Under the pieces are notes generated by a model. The model had not been told where the DNA came from, made no database searches, and worked only from the letters and a program-made list of their open reading frames with translations. Position numbers and translations under genes: made by a program. Source: Cytophagales bacterium (lineage in GTDB: Bacteria; Bacteroidota; Bacteroidia; Cytophagales; Microscillaceae). From it: DNA of 64,000 nt. Where the stretch lies: contig JAAFIN010000001.1 of NCBI GenBank assembly GCA_013297825.1, forward strand, positions 28,566 to 92,565, in the 5' to 3' direction. This document shows, in pieces, positions 34,881 through 43,356 of the stretch (its first letter is position 1; every line of letters starts with the position of its first letter).

Positions 34881-35793
34881 ATTTCATTTTCTGTCTTTTG
34901 GTCATATACGCATACAAAACTTGTTCAAAAGTTTGGGCAATATCTACTTCAATCAAATCAATTTTATATTGGGCGCATTTTATTTTGAGGTTTTGAAAAT
35001 GATTTTGGCGTTGTGATTGATAATATTGTTGAATTTGGTCAGGTTGAAGTCGCACTTTTTCACCTGTTTCTACGTCAGCAAAAATATGAGGACGATTTTC
35101 AAATACCAAATTATCTTCGGTTTTGGCATCTCTAATATGAAAAAACAAAACTTCGTGTTTGTTGTGTTTTAAATGTTGCAAGGCAGAAAAAATTTCTTCG
35201 TGTTTTTCTACATTTTCAAGCATATCACTTAGGATAATCACAAGACTACGTTTATGTATTTTTTCAGCAATTTGGTCAAGGTTATGAGCGAGGTTTGTTT
35301 TTTGGTTTTTGGATTGTGTTTTATTTGCCAAAACCTGTTCCAATAAGGTAAAAATTTTGTATAAATGTGCAACCGTTGATTTGGTTTGCGTTTGTACTTG
35401 AATTTCGGTATCAAACGTACAAAGGCTAAAAGCATCTTTTTGTTTTTGGAGCATATACGCCATAGAAGCCATACAAAGCACCGAAAATTGCATTTTACCA
35501 AAATTTTCTTCTGGATAAAACATTGAAGATGAAATATCTAATACAAGTTGCGTTCTAAGATTAGTTTCTTCCTCATATTGTTTTACATAAAGTCTATCAG
35601 TTTTTGCAAAAACTTTCCAATCAATATGTCGTATGCTTTCGCCTGTATTATAAAGTCGGTGTTCTGCAAATTCAACCGAAAAACCGTGAAAAGGTGACCT
35701 GTGAAGCCCTGTAATAAATCCTTCTACAAGTTGTTTTGCCAAAAACTCCAAATTTCCTACTTCTCTAATCTGAGGAATATCACGTAAATACAT
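34879..35793 (-). CDS. DUF58 domain protein (VWA-like)
   Basis: This 304-residue protein has the DUF58 core: GEDxRxIDWxxxARxxxLYVKxYEEE is here ESIRHIDWKVFAKTDRLYVKQY followed by EEETNLR (53-80). LVLDISSSMFY is the VWA MIDAS-like DxSxS site (83-93), and VIILSDMLENVE follows (188-199). DUF58 proteins are usually encoded with a MoxR ATPase and VWA-domain BatA/BatB proteins; none is adjacent in this window. The role is unknown, possibly assembly of surface or respiratory complexes. Confidence 0.9.
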   Translation of the reverse strand: MYLRDIPQIREVGNLEFLAKQLVEGFITGLHRSPFHGFSVEFAEHRLYNTGESIRHIDWKVFAKTDRLYVKQYEEETNLRTQLVLDISSSMFYPEENFGKMQFSVLCMASMAYMLQKQKDAFSLCTFDTEIQVQTQTKSTVAHLYKIFTLLEQVLANKTQSKNQKTNLAHNLDQIAEKIHKRSLVIILSDMLENVEKHEEIFSALQHLKHNKHEVLFFHIRDAKTEDNLVFENRPHIFADVETGEKVRLQPDQIQQYYQSQRQNHFQNLKIKCAQYKIDLIEVDIAQTFEQVLYAYMTKRQKMK

Positions 35794-36260
35794 AAAAGTT
35801 TAAAAGTTTAAGGTTCAAAGTTTAAGGTTCAAAGTTTAAGGAATGAATTAAAAATAAAATGGATACTTTTAAAAATAAGCATAAATGCCTATTCTATACA
35901 TATTTTTGTATTTTTATGTATAGCACAGGCATTTATGCCTGTGAAACGTCAAATAAACATAAGCACATTAGGATTTAGACATTCCTAAGGTTCAAAAAAA
36001 ATATTATTGCAAAAATATTTGTTTTATTATAATTTTTTACAAAATAACCCAAAGAACAGTTAAAAACAAAAAAAACGACCAAAATAAAATTTATTTTATT
36101 ATCTTGGTTTCTTTTTCAACAAAAAAAAGTATTAAGAAAAAAGCATTTTTTGAAAAAAATCAACTTTTCTTATATATTTTTGTGGAAATCAAAAAAAATA
36201 GAATAAAAATGCTATTTATTTAGGAAAAAATATAAATTATTCATAAAGAATTAGACAAAT
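35794..36260. other. 467-bp region with a GGTTCAA array and a long hairpin
   Basis: 35796-35841 is a GTTTAAGGTTCAAAG array (upstream polarity for the leftward DUF58 gene). 35879-35938 is a hairpin with 22-nt arms (GCATAAATGCCTATTCTATA and the partner ending GCATTTATGC), 20 of 22 paired. The remaining 300 bp are AT-rich without frames and must hold the promoter of the lipoprotein gene at 36261. Confidence 0.65.
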
Positions 36261-37790
36261 ATGAAAGTTTTTAATCTAACAAAAACATCAAAATACTTAT
36301 TTTTATTGGGTGCTGTATTCTTGGCAAATGCCTGTAAAGAATTGGATAAAATTGATTATATTCAATTTAAAGCCAACTTTACAATGCCAAATTTAGCCAG
36401 AGAACAAGAAACTGTGTTTTTGCAACCTTCCGACGGTGCAGAAATATCTACCAATAACACCCAACGTGCAGGCACCGCTAATGCACAAGAATTTAGTTGG
36501 AATTTTGGTGATAATGAAACTTCACAAGAAAAATTACCTTCTCATATTTACCAAAAATTTGGGACTTATAGCGTAAAGCTCAAAACCAAAATGCAAAAAC
36601 AGCAAGGTGTTATTGCAGACAGTATTACTAAAAACATTACCATTCTCCCAAAACTTAATACACCAAATTCTAATTCAACTTTTAGTTATGGTGGTGCAAA
36701 TCGTGATGAAGTTATTTATGATGTATTGCCTATTATTGATAATTCAGGTTATTGGCTTGTGGGCAGACGCAATATAAATGATATTTGGATAAATAAAGTT
36801 GGCAATGATTTTAAATCAAAACCAGGATTTCCAAAAACCATAGAACCTTTTACAAATGCACTCATTAGCCCAAAAAGCATAGAAACTACAACAGATGGTG
36901 GAATTATTATGGTGGGCGAAATCCAAAATACACCCCAAGACCGTGATGCTTTTATCCTAAAACTTGAGGCTGATGGTGCAGAGGATTGGAGCGAAGTAGT
37001 TGCTTCTTTGAAAGATGAATATTATGTGGGTGTTTTTCAAAATAAACAAGGCAATTATACCGCAATAGGCACTTCATACAGTGGCAGTAACAATGATATT
37101 AATATAATCTCTGATATTTACAACGCAACCACAGGCAATAAAATAAATTCAATACTTTCTATTGTTTCAGCTTGTAAATGTAAAGCAGGAAGTATTTATA
37201 AATTACCTGATGCTGGTGGCATAGAAGATGCTTTTGTTGTTGCAGGTACAACCCGTAACAATGTGCCTGCCATTATTTATGCAACCAATAATGGAACTGT
37301 AAGCACTTTTTCGTTATTAGCAAATAATGACAATGATAATTTTAAAGGCGAAGGATTGACTGTATTGGGGCTTTCAGATGGAAAATTTGCCTTAGCAGGT
37401 TATTTGAATAATACCACCAATTCCACACAAAAAGATGCTTTTATTGCAAAATTTGATAGAATTGGACAAACTGCTGCTTGGCGAGTACGTTTTAAAATGT
37501 ATTCTGACGAATTTCAAACCATTATGGAAGATGCTAATAAAGATATTATCGCAATAGGAAACCACAATAATCCACTTTCTGATAATGATATTTTTTTAGC
37601 AAAATTTGATAGCAACACAGGGAAAAACCTACAATATAAAACTTTTGGCACTATCAATGATGAACGTGCTTACCAAGCAATTTATACCACACAAAATAAA
37701 ATTCTGTTGGTTGGCTTACAAAAATCCACAGAAACAATCCCCTTTCGCAACAATGGCTTTCTGATGTTGTTGAATGAAAATTGGGAATAA
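36261..37790 (+). CDS. Lipoprotein with PKD domain and beta-propeller-like repeats
   Basis: This 509-residue protein has a lipoprotein signal with the lipobox cysteine at C25 (FLANACKE). A PKD domain spans about 33-130, with the family sentence FSWNFGDNETS..YQKFGTYSVKLK. Residues 145-509 contain repeated units like DAFILKLEADG, DAFIAKFDRIG and DIFLAKFDSNTG at about 60-residue spacing, typical of beta-propeller blades in Bacteroidota surface proteins. It is probably an outer-membrane lipoprotein for binding or adhesion. No SusD/TonB partner is adjacent. Confidence 0.85.
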   Translation: MKVFNLTKTSKYLFLLGAVFLANACKELDKIDYIQFKANFTMPNLAREQETVFLQPSDGAEISTNNTQRAGTANAQEFSWNFGDNETSQEKLPSHIYQKFGTYSVKLKTKMQKQQGVIADSITKNITILPKLNTPNSNSTFSYGGANRDEVIYDVLPIIDNSGYWLVGRRNINDIWINKVGNDFKSKPGFPKTIEPFTNALISPKSIETTTDGGIIMVGEIQNTPQDRDAFILKLEADGAEDWSEVVASLKDEYYVGVFQNKQGNYTAIGTSYSGSNNDINIISDIYNATTGNKINSILSIVSACKCKAGSIYKLPDAGGIEDAFVVAGTTRNNVPAIIYATNNGTVSTFSLLANNDNDNFKGEGLTVLGLSDGKFALAGYLNNTTNSTQKDAFIAKFDRIGQTAAWRVRFKMYSDEFQTIMEDANKDIIAIGNHNNPLSDNDIFLAKFDSNTGKNLQYKTFGTINDERAYQAIYTTQNKILLVGLQKSTETIPFRNNGFLMLLNENWE

Positions 37791-37830
37791 ACTATGTTTA
37801 AGGTTCAAAGTTTAAGGTTCAAAGTTTCAT
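37791..37830 (+). repeat. GGTTCAAAGTTTAAGG array after the PKD lipoprotein gene
   Basis: GTTTAAGGTTCAAAGTTTAAGG and one more unit follow the stop by 4 nt. This is the downstream polarity. Confidence 0.8.
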
Positions 37831-37854
37831 AAATAGTCTTTTAATTTTAATAAA

Positions 37855-38190
37855 TAACTAATTTATTTTAATAAGTAATACTTTAAATTTAACAAATAAT
37901 GCTTTAACTTTTATAAATAATTCATTTATTTTAATAAATAATATTTTAATTTTAATAAGTAATTCATTTATTTTAATAAATAACATTTTAATTTTAATAA
38001 GTAATTCATTTATTTTAATAAATAACATTTTAATTTTAATAAGTAATTCATTTATTTTAATAAATAACATTTTAATTTTAATAAGTAATTCATTTATTTT
38101 AATAAATAACATTTTAATTTTAATAAGTAACTCATTTATTTTAATAAATAACATTTTAATTTTAATAAGTAACTCATTTATTTTAATAAT
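37855..38190. repeat. 42-bp minisatellite, about seven copies
   Basis: A unit of AATTCATTTATTTTAATAAA plus TAACATTTTAATTTTAATAAGT repeats with an exact 42-bp period. The inner copies are identical; those on the left are diverged. Each unit has two similar 21-bp halves, i.e. six 7-nt words. A 98-codon minus-strand frame is only the repeat read in frame (14 residues per unit) and is not a gene. Confidence 0.95.
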
Positions 38191-38251
38191 TAAACCTTGA
38201 ACCTTGAACTTTAAACCTTGAACTTTAAACCTTAAACCTTAAACTTTTTTG
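38191..38251 (+). repeat. TTRAACC array upstream of the TauE gene
   Basis: TTAAACCTTGAACCTTGAAC, then TTTAAACCTTGAACTTTAAACC and so on, ends at the TTG start codon of the transporter gene (38249). Confidence 0.9.
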
Positions 38252-39052
38252 CAGTACATAGGATTTTTATTGGCAGGACTTATAGGCATAACACTTGGAT
38301 TAGTGGGAGGCGGTGGTTCCATACTCACAACACCTGTATTGGTGTATGTATTGGGTATAGAACCGCTTTTGGCTACTACTTACTCGTTGTTTGTGGTGGG
38401 TGCTACTGCTACGTTGGGTGGTCTGCAAAATCTAAGACAAAAACAAGTAAGCATACCAAGTGCATTTTGGTTTATGTTGCCTTCATTTGGAACAGTTTAT
38501 TTGACACGCAGATATTTGTTGCCTTTTTTGCCTAATACCTGGCATATTTTAGGGTTAAATTTACCAAAATCAGCAGGAATTATGTTTTTGTTTGCTGGTA
38601 TGATGTTGGTAGCTTCGTGGTCAATGCTTGCAACAGGCAACCCTGAAAATAATAATGAATATCCAAGCCCTAATTCAAGTATGTTGATGATATTTGTGGG
38701 TACGATTGTGGGAATATTAACAGGGATTATGGGTGCAGGTGGTGGATTTTTAATAATTCCTGCGTTGGTATTGTATGCACGTATGCCAATGCGAAAAGCA
38801 GTAGGTACTTCTCTTGTGATAATTGCTCTAAATACAAGTATAGGATTTATGAGCAGTTATATCACACAACACCCTCATATTGATTGGGATTTTTTGTTGA
38901 TTTTTACAGGATTGGCTATATGTGGATTATTTTTAGGCAATTACATTGGTTTCTTTTTAAGTGGTAAAACCTTGAAAAAAACTTTTGGCTATGTAATCCT
39001 AACGATTGGTTGTTATGTATTGATTGCAGAAATCATTAAATTATTAGGATAA
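38249..39052 (+). CDS. TauE/SafE (TSUP) family anion transporter
   Basis: This 267-residue integral membrane protein has eight predicted segments in two homologous halves. The half-repeat motifs GLVGGGGSILTTPVLVYVLG (18-37) and ITGIMGAGGGFLIIPALVLY (about 157-176) are typical of the TSUP family. Family members export sulfite, sulfonates or related anions. The start is TTG at 38249 (MQYIGFLLAG), directly after the repeat array. The substrate is not known; the sulfur-assimilation genes at 16-20 kb are not adjacent. Confidence 0.9.
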   Translation: MQYIGFLLAGLIGITLGLVGGGGSILTTPVLVYVLGIEPLLATTYSLFVVGATATLGGLQNLRQKQVSIPSAFWFMLPSFGTVYLTRRYLLPFLPNTWHILGLNLPKSAGIMFLFAGMMLVASWSMLATGNPENNNEYPSPNSSMLMIFVGTIVGILTGIMGAGGGFLIIPALVLYARMPMRKAVGTSLVIIALNTSIGFMSSYITQHPHIDWDFLLIFTGLAICGLFLGNYIGFFLSGKTLKKTFGYVILTIGCYVLIAEIIKLLG

Positions 39053-39168
39053 GAAGTTCAAGGTTCAAAAGTTTAAGGTTCAAAGAGTTTAAGGTTCAAA
39101 AAGTTCAAGGTTCAAAGAGTTCAAGGTTCAAAAAGTTTAAGGTTCAAAGAGTTCAAGGCTCAAAAACT
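39053..39168 (+). repeat. AAGTTCAAGG array after the TauE gene
   Basis: AAGTTCAAGGTTCAAAAGTTTAAGGTTCAAAGAG and similar words repeat for about 115 bp from the stop. This is the downstream polarity for the rightward gene. It is followed by CTGATACC..CTGACACC (39165-39199), which has the downstream polarity for the convergent leftward gene. Confidence 0.9.
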
Positions 39169-39199
39169 GATACCTTTCTCCTGATTCCTGACACCTTTT
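39165..39199 (-). repeat. TGATACC/TGACACC array after the SpoIIE phosphatase gene
   Basis: CTGATACCTTTCTCCTGATT, then CCTGACACCTTTTTAC, runs into the stop of the leftward gene at 39199. On its coding strand this is GGTGTCAGG..GGTATCAG. Confidence 0.75.
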
Positions 39200-41367
39200 T
39201 ACAATTTCAACCCTATCACCGAAATATCATCTCTTTGCGTGGTGTTTTCCATATATTTCTGTAAAAAATCTTGTAAAAATCTTTTTTGTTCTGACATATC
39301 ATTTTCCTTGATGTTATCAATCAATTCAATAAATCTTTTTTCGGTTATTCTTTTTCTTGACTTGTTATTTTGGTCAATATAACCATCAGTAGTCATATAC
39401 AATTTATCATTTTTTTGGAGAATAATTTTTTGATTTTCAAATAAAATTTCTGGGCTTTGAAAGCCTCCAATGGATTTTCTTGTGCCTAATAATGATTGTA
39501 AAGTATTTTCTTGGCTATTTACAAAATAAAGATTTTGTTTTGCACCTGCAAAAATAATTTCAAATTCATCATTTTGAGGCGTAATTGTGATAATACTTGC
39601 GTCCATACCATAATTATTGTCTGTTTCTTTTTGCCTAAGTACAATTTCAATTTCTTCTTGAAGTCTTTCCAAAATGGACGCAGGGCTATAAATTCCCCAA
39701 ACTCTCACGATTTTATCCAATAAATTATTCGTAATCAAAGTCATAAAAGCACCAGGCACACCGTGTCCTGTGCAGTCAATCACCGCCAAAAAAGTCGTAT
39801 TTTCAATTTTATTTAACCAATAAAAATCCCCTGAAACCACATCTTTGGGCTTATAAATCACAAAATGCTCTTTTAAGAGTTCCTCTTTTTTTTGTTGATA
39901 AGGCACAATTGCTTTCTGAATAACTTGTGCAGCTTTTATACTGCTTTGAATTTGCGAATTTATTTGAGAAAGTTCTATATTTTTACGTTCTATGGCATCT
40001 CTTTGGGCTAAAATTTCCTCTTGGCTTTGTTGTAATTCTTCATTTTGGGTAATCATTTCTTGGTGCATATTTTGCAATTCTTCTGTTCTTTGGGCTACTT
40101 TTTTCTCCAAATTTTCGTTTGCTTCTTTTTGTGTATCTATAAATTGTTTTTTGAGTTGTTTGTATCTGTCAGCCAACGCTAAAGAAAAAATGACACCTTG
40201 TATAATAAAACCCATATAAGGGGCATTATTGGTAAAAAAATTATGCGGAAAAACCAAATTTGATTGTTTAAATCCATAAATAACAGCACCAAGCAACGAC
40301 CCAAAAAAAGCAAAACTAATAAGCACAGCAGAAGGTAGTCTTTTGTAAATGCCATAAAAACAAATTGCTAATACAAATAAAGAAGTAAAAGGAGGCAATA
40401 AAGTGAGTACGCCAACTGATAATTTATAATTATTAGAAACCAAATAGTATATGGGTATTGCTACACTAATATACTTAATGATGTCCAAAATATTATGTGC
40501 ATATTTTATTTTTTCTTTGGTACGAAGAAATAACTGAATAAAAATCGTTAGAGATACCAAAGAAAAAAAACCTGAAAAAATTAAAAAAAATTCTGCCAAA
40601 TAAGGCGAATCATAAAAAAAATATTGGAATGAATGCCCTGCAATAGACGCAGAAAATAACGCTGAAAAAACCATCCAACCCACATAAAATAAATACATTG
40701 CATTTCGCAATACAAAGTACAAAAATAAATTATACAAACTCAACACCAACATTATCCCATAATAACTTCCCATCCACGTTTCTTCGTACAACGCATATTT
40801 GTAATAATCATCATTTTCATAAAAACTAAGTGGCGTGGTCAAAATTCCTTCACCTTTGATGCGAAAGTAAAATGTATGAACATTGGCACTATGAATAGGC
40901 AAATGGAAAGCAAAAAGACGTGTAGATTTTATATCACGTTCCAAAAATTTACCTTTGTCCCCTGTTCGTATAGTTTTATAAATTCCTACATTATTTTGAT
41001 AATAAAATTCTATATTATCCAAAGATGGGTGTTCTATTTTCAAAATCCACCTTTTTTGGGCATTAAATAAACTATCTTGTATTTTAAAACAAAACCAAAA
41101 AGCTGATGAGCTTTGCCCAAAATTTATTTGGGAGATTTTTGGAATAAGTTTGTAATTTTGAGTGTTGGAGTATAGCGTTTGGAATGATGATTTAATATTT
41201 TCAAAACTAATTTCTCCTGTTTTATCCTCCACATAAGCAATTTTATCATTTGCCAAATGATTAAGATTATTGATTTGATTAAGGTCAATAATCATCAATT
41301 CTTTTTGTTGCGAAAAAAGAAAAGGACAAGATAAAATCAATAACAGTAAAGTAAATAAAAAACGCAT
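39199..41367 (-). CDS. 7TM-DISM sensor with SpoIIE-type PP2C phosphatase
   Basis: This 722-residue signalling protein has a signal peptide, an extracellular 7TMR-DISMED2 domain (about 25-175), seven membrane segments (about 185-400), a coiled coil (about 400-480, NENLEKKVAQRTEELQ..) and a SpoIIE phosphatase domain (500-722). The metal-binding motifs are KDVVSGDFYWL, VIDCTGHGVPGAFMT, YMTTDGYID and QRDDISVIGLKL. Such proteins dephosphorylate anti-sigma-factor antagonists in response to an outside ligand. No SpoIIAB/AA-type genes are adjacent, so the partner is unknown. Confidence 0.92.
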   Translation of the reverse strand: MRFLFTLLLLILSCPFLFSQQKELMIIDLNQINNLNHLANDKIAYVEDKTGEISFENIKSSFQTLYSNTQNYKLIPKISQINFGQSSSAFWFCFKIQDSLFNAQKRWILKIEHPSLDNIEFYYQNNVGIYKTIRTGDKGKFLERDIKSTRLFAFHLPIHSANVHTFYFRIKGEGILTTPLSFYENDDYYKYALYEETWMGSYYGIMLVLSLYNLFLYFVLRNAMYLFYVGWMVFSALFSASIAGHSFQYFFYDSPYLAEFFLIFSGFFSLVSLTIFIQLFLRTKEKIKYAHNILDIIKYISVAIPIYYLVSNNYKLSVGVLTLLPPFTSLFVLAICFYGIYKRLPSAVLISFAFFGSLLGAVIYGFKQSNLVFPHNFFTNNAPYMGFIIQGVIFSLALADRYKQLKKQFIDTQKEANENLEKKVAQRTEELQNMHQEMITQNEELQQSQEEILAQRDAIERKNIELSQINSQIQSSIKAAQVIQKAIVPYQQKKEELLKEHFVIYKPKDVVSGDFYWLNKIENTTFLAVIDCTGHGVPGAFMTLITNNLLDKIVRVWGIYSPASILERLQEEIEIVLRQKETDNNYGMDASIITITPQNDEFEIIFAGAKQNLYFVNSQENTLQSLLGTRKSIGGFQSPEILFENQKIILQKNDKLYMTTDGYIDQNNKSRKRITEKRFIELIDNIKENDMSEQKRFLQDFLQKYMENTTQRDDISVIGLKL

Positions 41368-41399
41368 TTTATACTAAGTTGTGAGGTATAAGAGGGTAA

Positions 41400-41427
41400 G
41401 AAGCCCCCAACACCCAAGGGGGATTTT
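41400..41427 (-). repeat. GC-rich palindrome upstream of the SpoIIE phosphatase gene
   Basis: AAGCCCCCAACACCCAAGGG then GGATTTTT. On the coding strand of the leftward gene it reads AAAAATCCCCCTTGGGTGTT.., the upstream polarity. Confidence 0.8.
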
Positions 41428-41585
41428 TTAAGTAAATATACAAAAAACAGCCCAAAATACATTTTTTGTACCAAAAGAAAAATGATTTTTATTTAATTGT
41501 AGCTTTTTTTCAAAAATAATTGAAAGTTACTAAAAAACAAAATTTAAAGCTGAAACAAACGATTTCAACTTTTGAACAAACAAGG

Positions 41586-41640
41586 CTGTTGGCTGTTTTA
41601 TTTACCATTAAAAATTCCCCCTTTGGGGGTTAGGGGGCTT
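41586..41640 (-). repeat. GC-rich palindrome and TTTACCATT cap after the FKBP lipoprotein gene
   Basis: GGCTGTTTTATTTACCATT (41591-41609) is followed by AAATTCCCCCTTTGGGGGTT and AGGGGGCTT (41612-41640). The latter 29 nt is the exact reverse complement of the copy at 47097-47125. Both follow their genes in the same downstream polarity. Confidence 0.85.
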
Positions 41641-42567
41641 TTATTTTCTATTTACTTTTAACACATCAACCTCATACACCAACACCGAATAAGGCGGAAC
41701 AATGCCTCCTTCTATGCCCTCAGCCCCAAAAGCTAAATCAGAAGGCAAAATAAACAATCCCTTTGAACCTTCACGCATAAGCCCCACGCCTTCCTCTAAT
41801 CCTTTTGGGACAATATTATTGGCTATAAATTCAGCTACACCGTCAGACTTATCACATACTTGTCCGTCCAAAAGTTTTCCTACATATTGCAGTTTTATGG
41901 TATCATTAGGAGCAATATTTTTACCTGTACCTTCTTTCAAAAGGTAATATTTTAGTCCTGAATCAGTATCTTTTATTTGGTATTGTTGAGTTTCATTTTT
42001 TTTCAGTTGAACCATATATTTCGCAATTTTTAGGCTATCTTGTTGTTTGCGTTGGGTTTTAAGTTTGAGGTCATTTTCGTTACGAATTTGTTGACGATTG
42101 CGAATTTTTAGGATTTTGACGGTATATTTATATTCTTTGTCTTTTGGTACATTTTTGAGGTTATTTTCTTCTATTAGAATGTTGGTGTTTATCCAAAAAC
42201 TAAGGCTATCACCTTCTTTTACCAAAGAAAATACTTCTCTATAATTTTTATGTGCAATAAAATAAGGGTCTTCAAAAGGCAATTCTTTGATGCCACTTGG
42301 TTTTTCGTTGTAGGTATTGCGTAATGCTTTGCCATTGTGGTCAGTGATTACAAGCTGAAAATCTATCAAATCGCCTTTTTTGGGTGTATTTCCGTTAGGA
42401 TTTTGTTTATGAAATTGGTATCTTGTGCCTATTGGGGTGTTGTAAAGTCCATTTTTTGTACTTGGGCTACCTTCTTGGTTATTTTCTTGGCAAGAAATTA
42501 GAAAAACAGAAATTAAGGAAAAAGTAATAAAAGTAAAGCTAAAAAGTTTGCTAAAAAATTTTGTCAT
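41641..42567 (-). CDS. FKBP-type PPIase lipoprotein (GldI-like)
   Basis: This 308-residue protein has a lipoprotein signal with cysteine C26 (VFLISCQENN). A first FKBP-like region lies at about 60-150. The C-terminal FKBP domain (about 195-305) is complete: GLKYYLLKEGTGKNIAPNDTIKLQYVGKLLDG..IVPKGLEEGVGLMREGSKGLFILPSDLAFG..IVPPYSVLVYEVDVL. It resembles GldI, a gliding-associated lipoprotein PPIase, but a gldI name is not certain. It folds or stabilises periplasmic proteins. It shares a palindromic -7 element with the divergent gene at 42667. Confidence 0.85.
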   Translation of the reverse strand: MTKFFSKLFSFTFITFSLISVFLISCQENNQEGSPSTKNGLYNTPIGTRYQFHKQNPNGNTPKKGDLIDFQLVITDHNGKALRNTYNEKPSGIKELPFEDPYFIAHKNYREVFSLVKEGDSLSFWINTNILIEENNLKNVPKDKEYKYTVKILKIRNRQQIRNENDLKLKTQRKQQDSLKIAKYMVQLKKNETQQYQIKDTDSGLKYYLLKEGTGKNIAPNDTIKLQYVGKLLDGQVCDKSDGVAEFIANNIVPKGLEEGVGLMREGSKGLFILPSDLAFGAEGIEGGIVPPYSVLVYEVDVLKVNRK

Positions 42568-42608
42568 TTTTTTGTTTTTAGATAATAATTAAAAGTGAAA
42601 TATTGTTG

Positions 42609-42624
42609 TATTTTTGCAAAAATA
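42609..42624. promoter_or_regulatory. Palindromic bidirectional -7 element
   Basis: TATTTTTGCAAAAATA reads as TATTTTTG on both strands. It stands 50 nt from the FKBP-lipoprotein start and 43 nt from the start at 42667, so it can serve both divergent genes. No clear -33 TTTG is found on either side. Confidence 0.5.
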
Positions 42625-42666
42625 AAAAATAAAAATTTATTCTACCATTCTAAATCCTGAGTTATT

Positions 42667-43344
42667 ATGAATCTTGAAGATTTTCAAGCACAACAAGCAC
42701 AATCACAACGATATATGGTTTATGCGGATTATCAAAAATCTGCGTTAAAACATTTAAAAACTTGTGAATATATGCTTGAAAATTTACATAAAATGACAGA
42801 AAATGATATAATGAACAATTTATTTGATAATCAAAGTGGTCAAGTTACTAATCAGACGAAAGAAGAACGTGAAAATCATATTTTAAGGGAAGTTTATTAT
42901 CTATTGGGATATGTACTTGAAGGCACAATAAACTATTGTATATACAAAGAACTAAATTTTCCCCAAAACCAGAATGTGGAGTTTTTAGATGAGCCATATA
43001 ATAGGTCACGTGGTATATGTTTTAGACTTCCAGAACCAAATACATCAAATTTGTGGTATGATTATTTTATAAGCAATCACAATTACACAAAAAATATTGA
43101 AATGTTAGAAAGGCGTTCAAATGGTATAAATACTTTTATGTCAAATCTTAGAAGTTTCAACATCAACATGGATCCTGTTAGTTATAAAAATTATCAATTA
43201 TTTAGGAATTGGGAAGTAAAACAACGTTATCAAACTGATAATACAAATTTCAATCCTAATCAAAACCTTGCATACAACAAAACAGAAATCACTGAGTTCC
43301 TTTTTTTTGTATATTATATTTATAGAAAACTCCCAACACTCTAA
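42667..43344 (+). CDS. HEPN-like helical protein, partner of the KGG/P-loop ATPase gene
   Basis: This 225-residue protein is not firmly recognised. Residues 19-41 (YADYQKSALKHLKTCEYMLENL) and 70-95 (NHILREVYYLLGYVLEGTINYCIYKE) resemble the two core helices of HEPN domains, where YLxGYxxExxLK is typical. A clear R-x4-6-H RNase motif is not seen (RENH at 68-71 is only a near match), so catalysis is doubtful. It has no signal or membrane segment. It lies 12 nt upstream of the 1096-residue ATPase gene in the same direction, so the two are probably one operon. HEPN proteins with large NTPases are frequent in defence and toxin-antitoxin systems; this role is inferred. Confidence 0.7.
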   Translation: MNLEDFQAQQAQSQRYMVYADYQKSALKHLKTCEYMLENLHKMTENDIMNNLFDNQSGQVTNQTKEERENHILREVYYLLGYVLEGTINYCIYKELNFPQNQNVEFLDEPYNRSRGICFRLPEPNTSNLWYDYFISNHNYTKNIEMLERRSNGINTFMSNLRSFNINMDPVSYKNYQLFRNWEVKQRYQTDNTNFNPNQNLAYNKTEITEFLFFVYYIYRKLPTL

Positions 43345-43356
43345 ACTCTAATTATC

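Noticed and set aside
37858..38154. 98-codon minus-strand frame of repeated MLFIKINELLIKIK
   Set aside because: It is the 42-bp minisatellite read in frame; the period is a multiple of three by chance and there is no promoter or homology.
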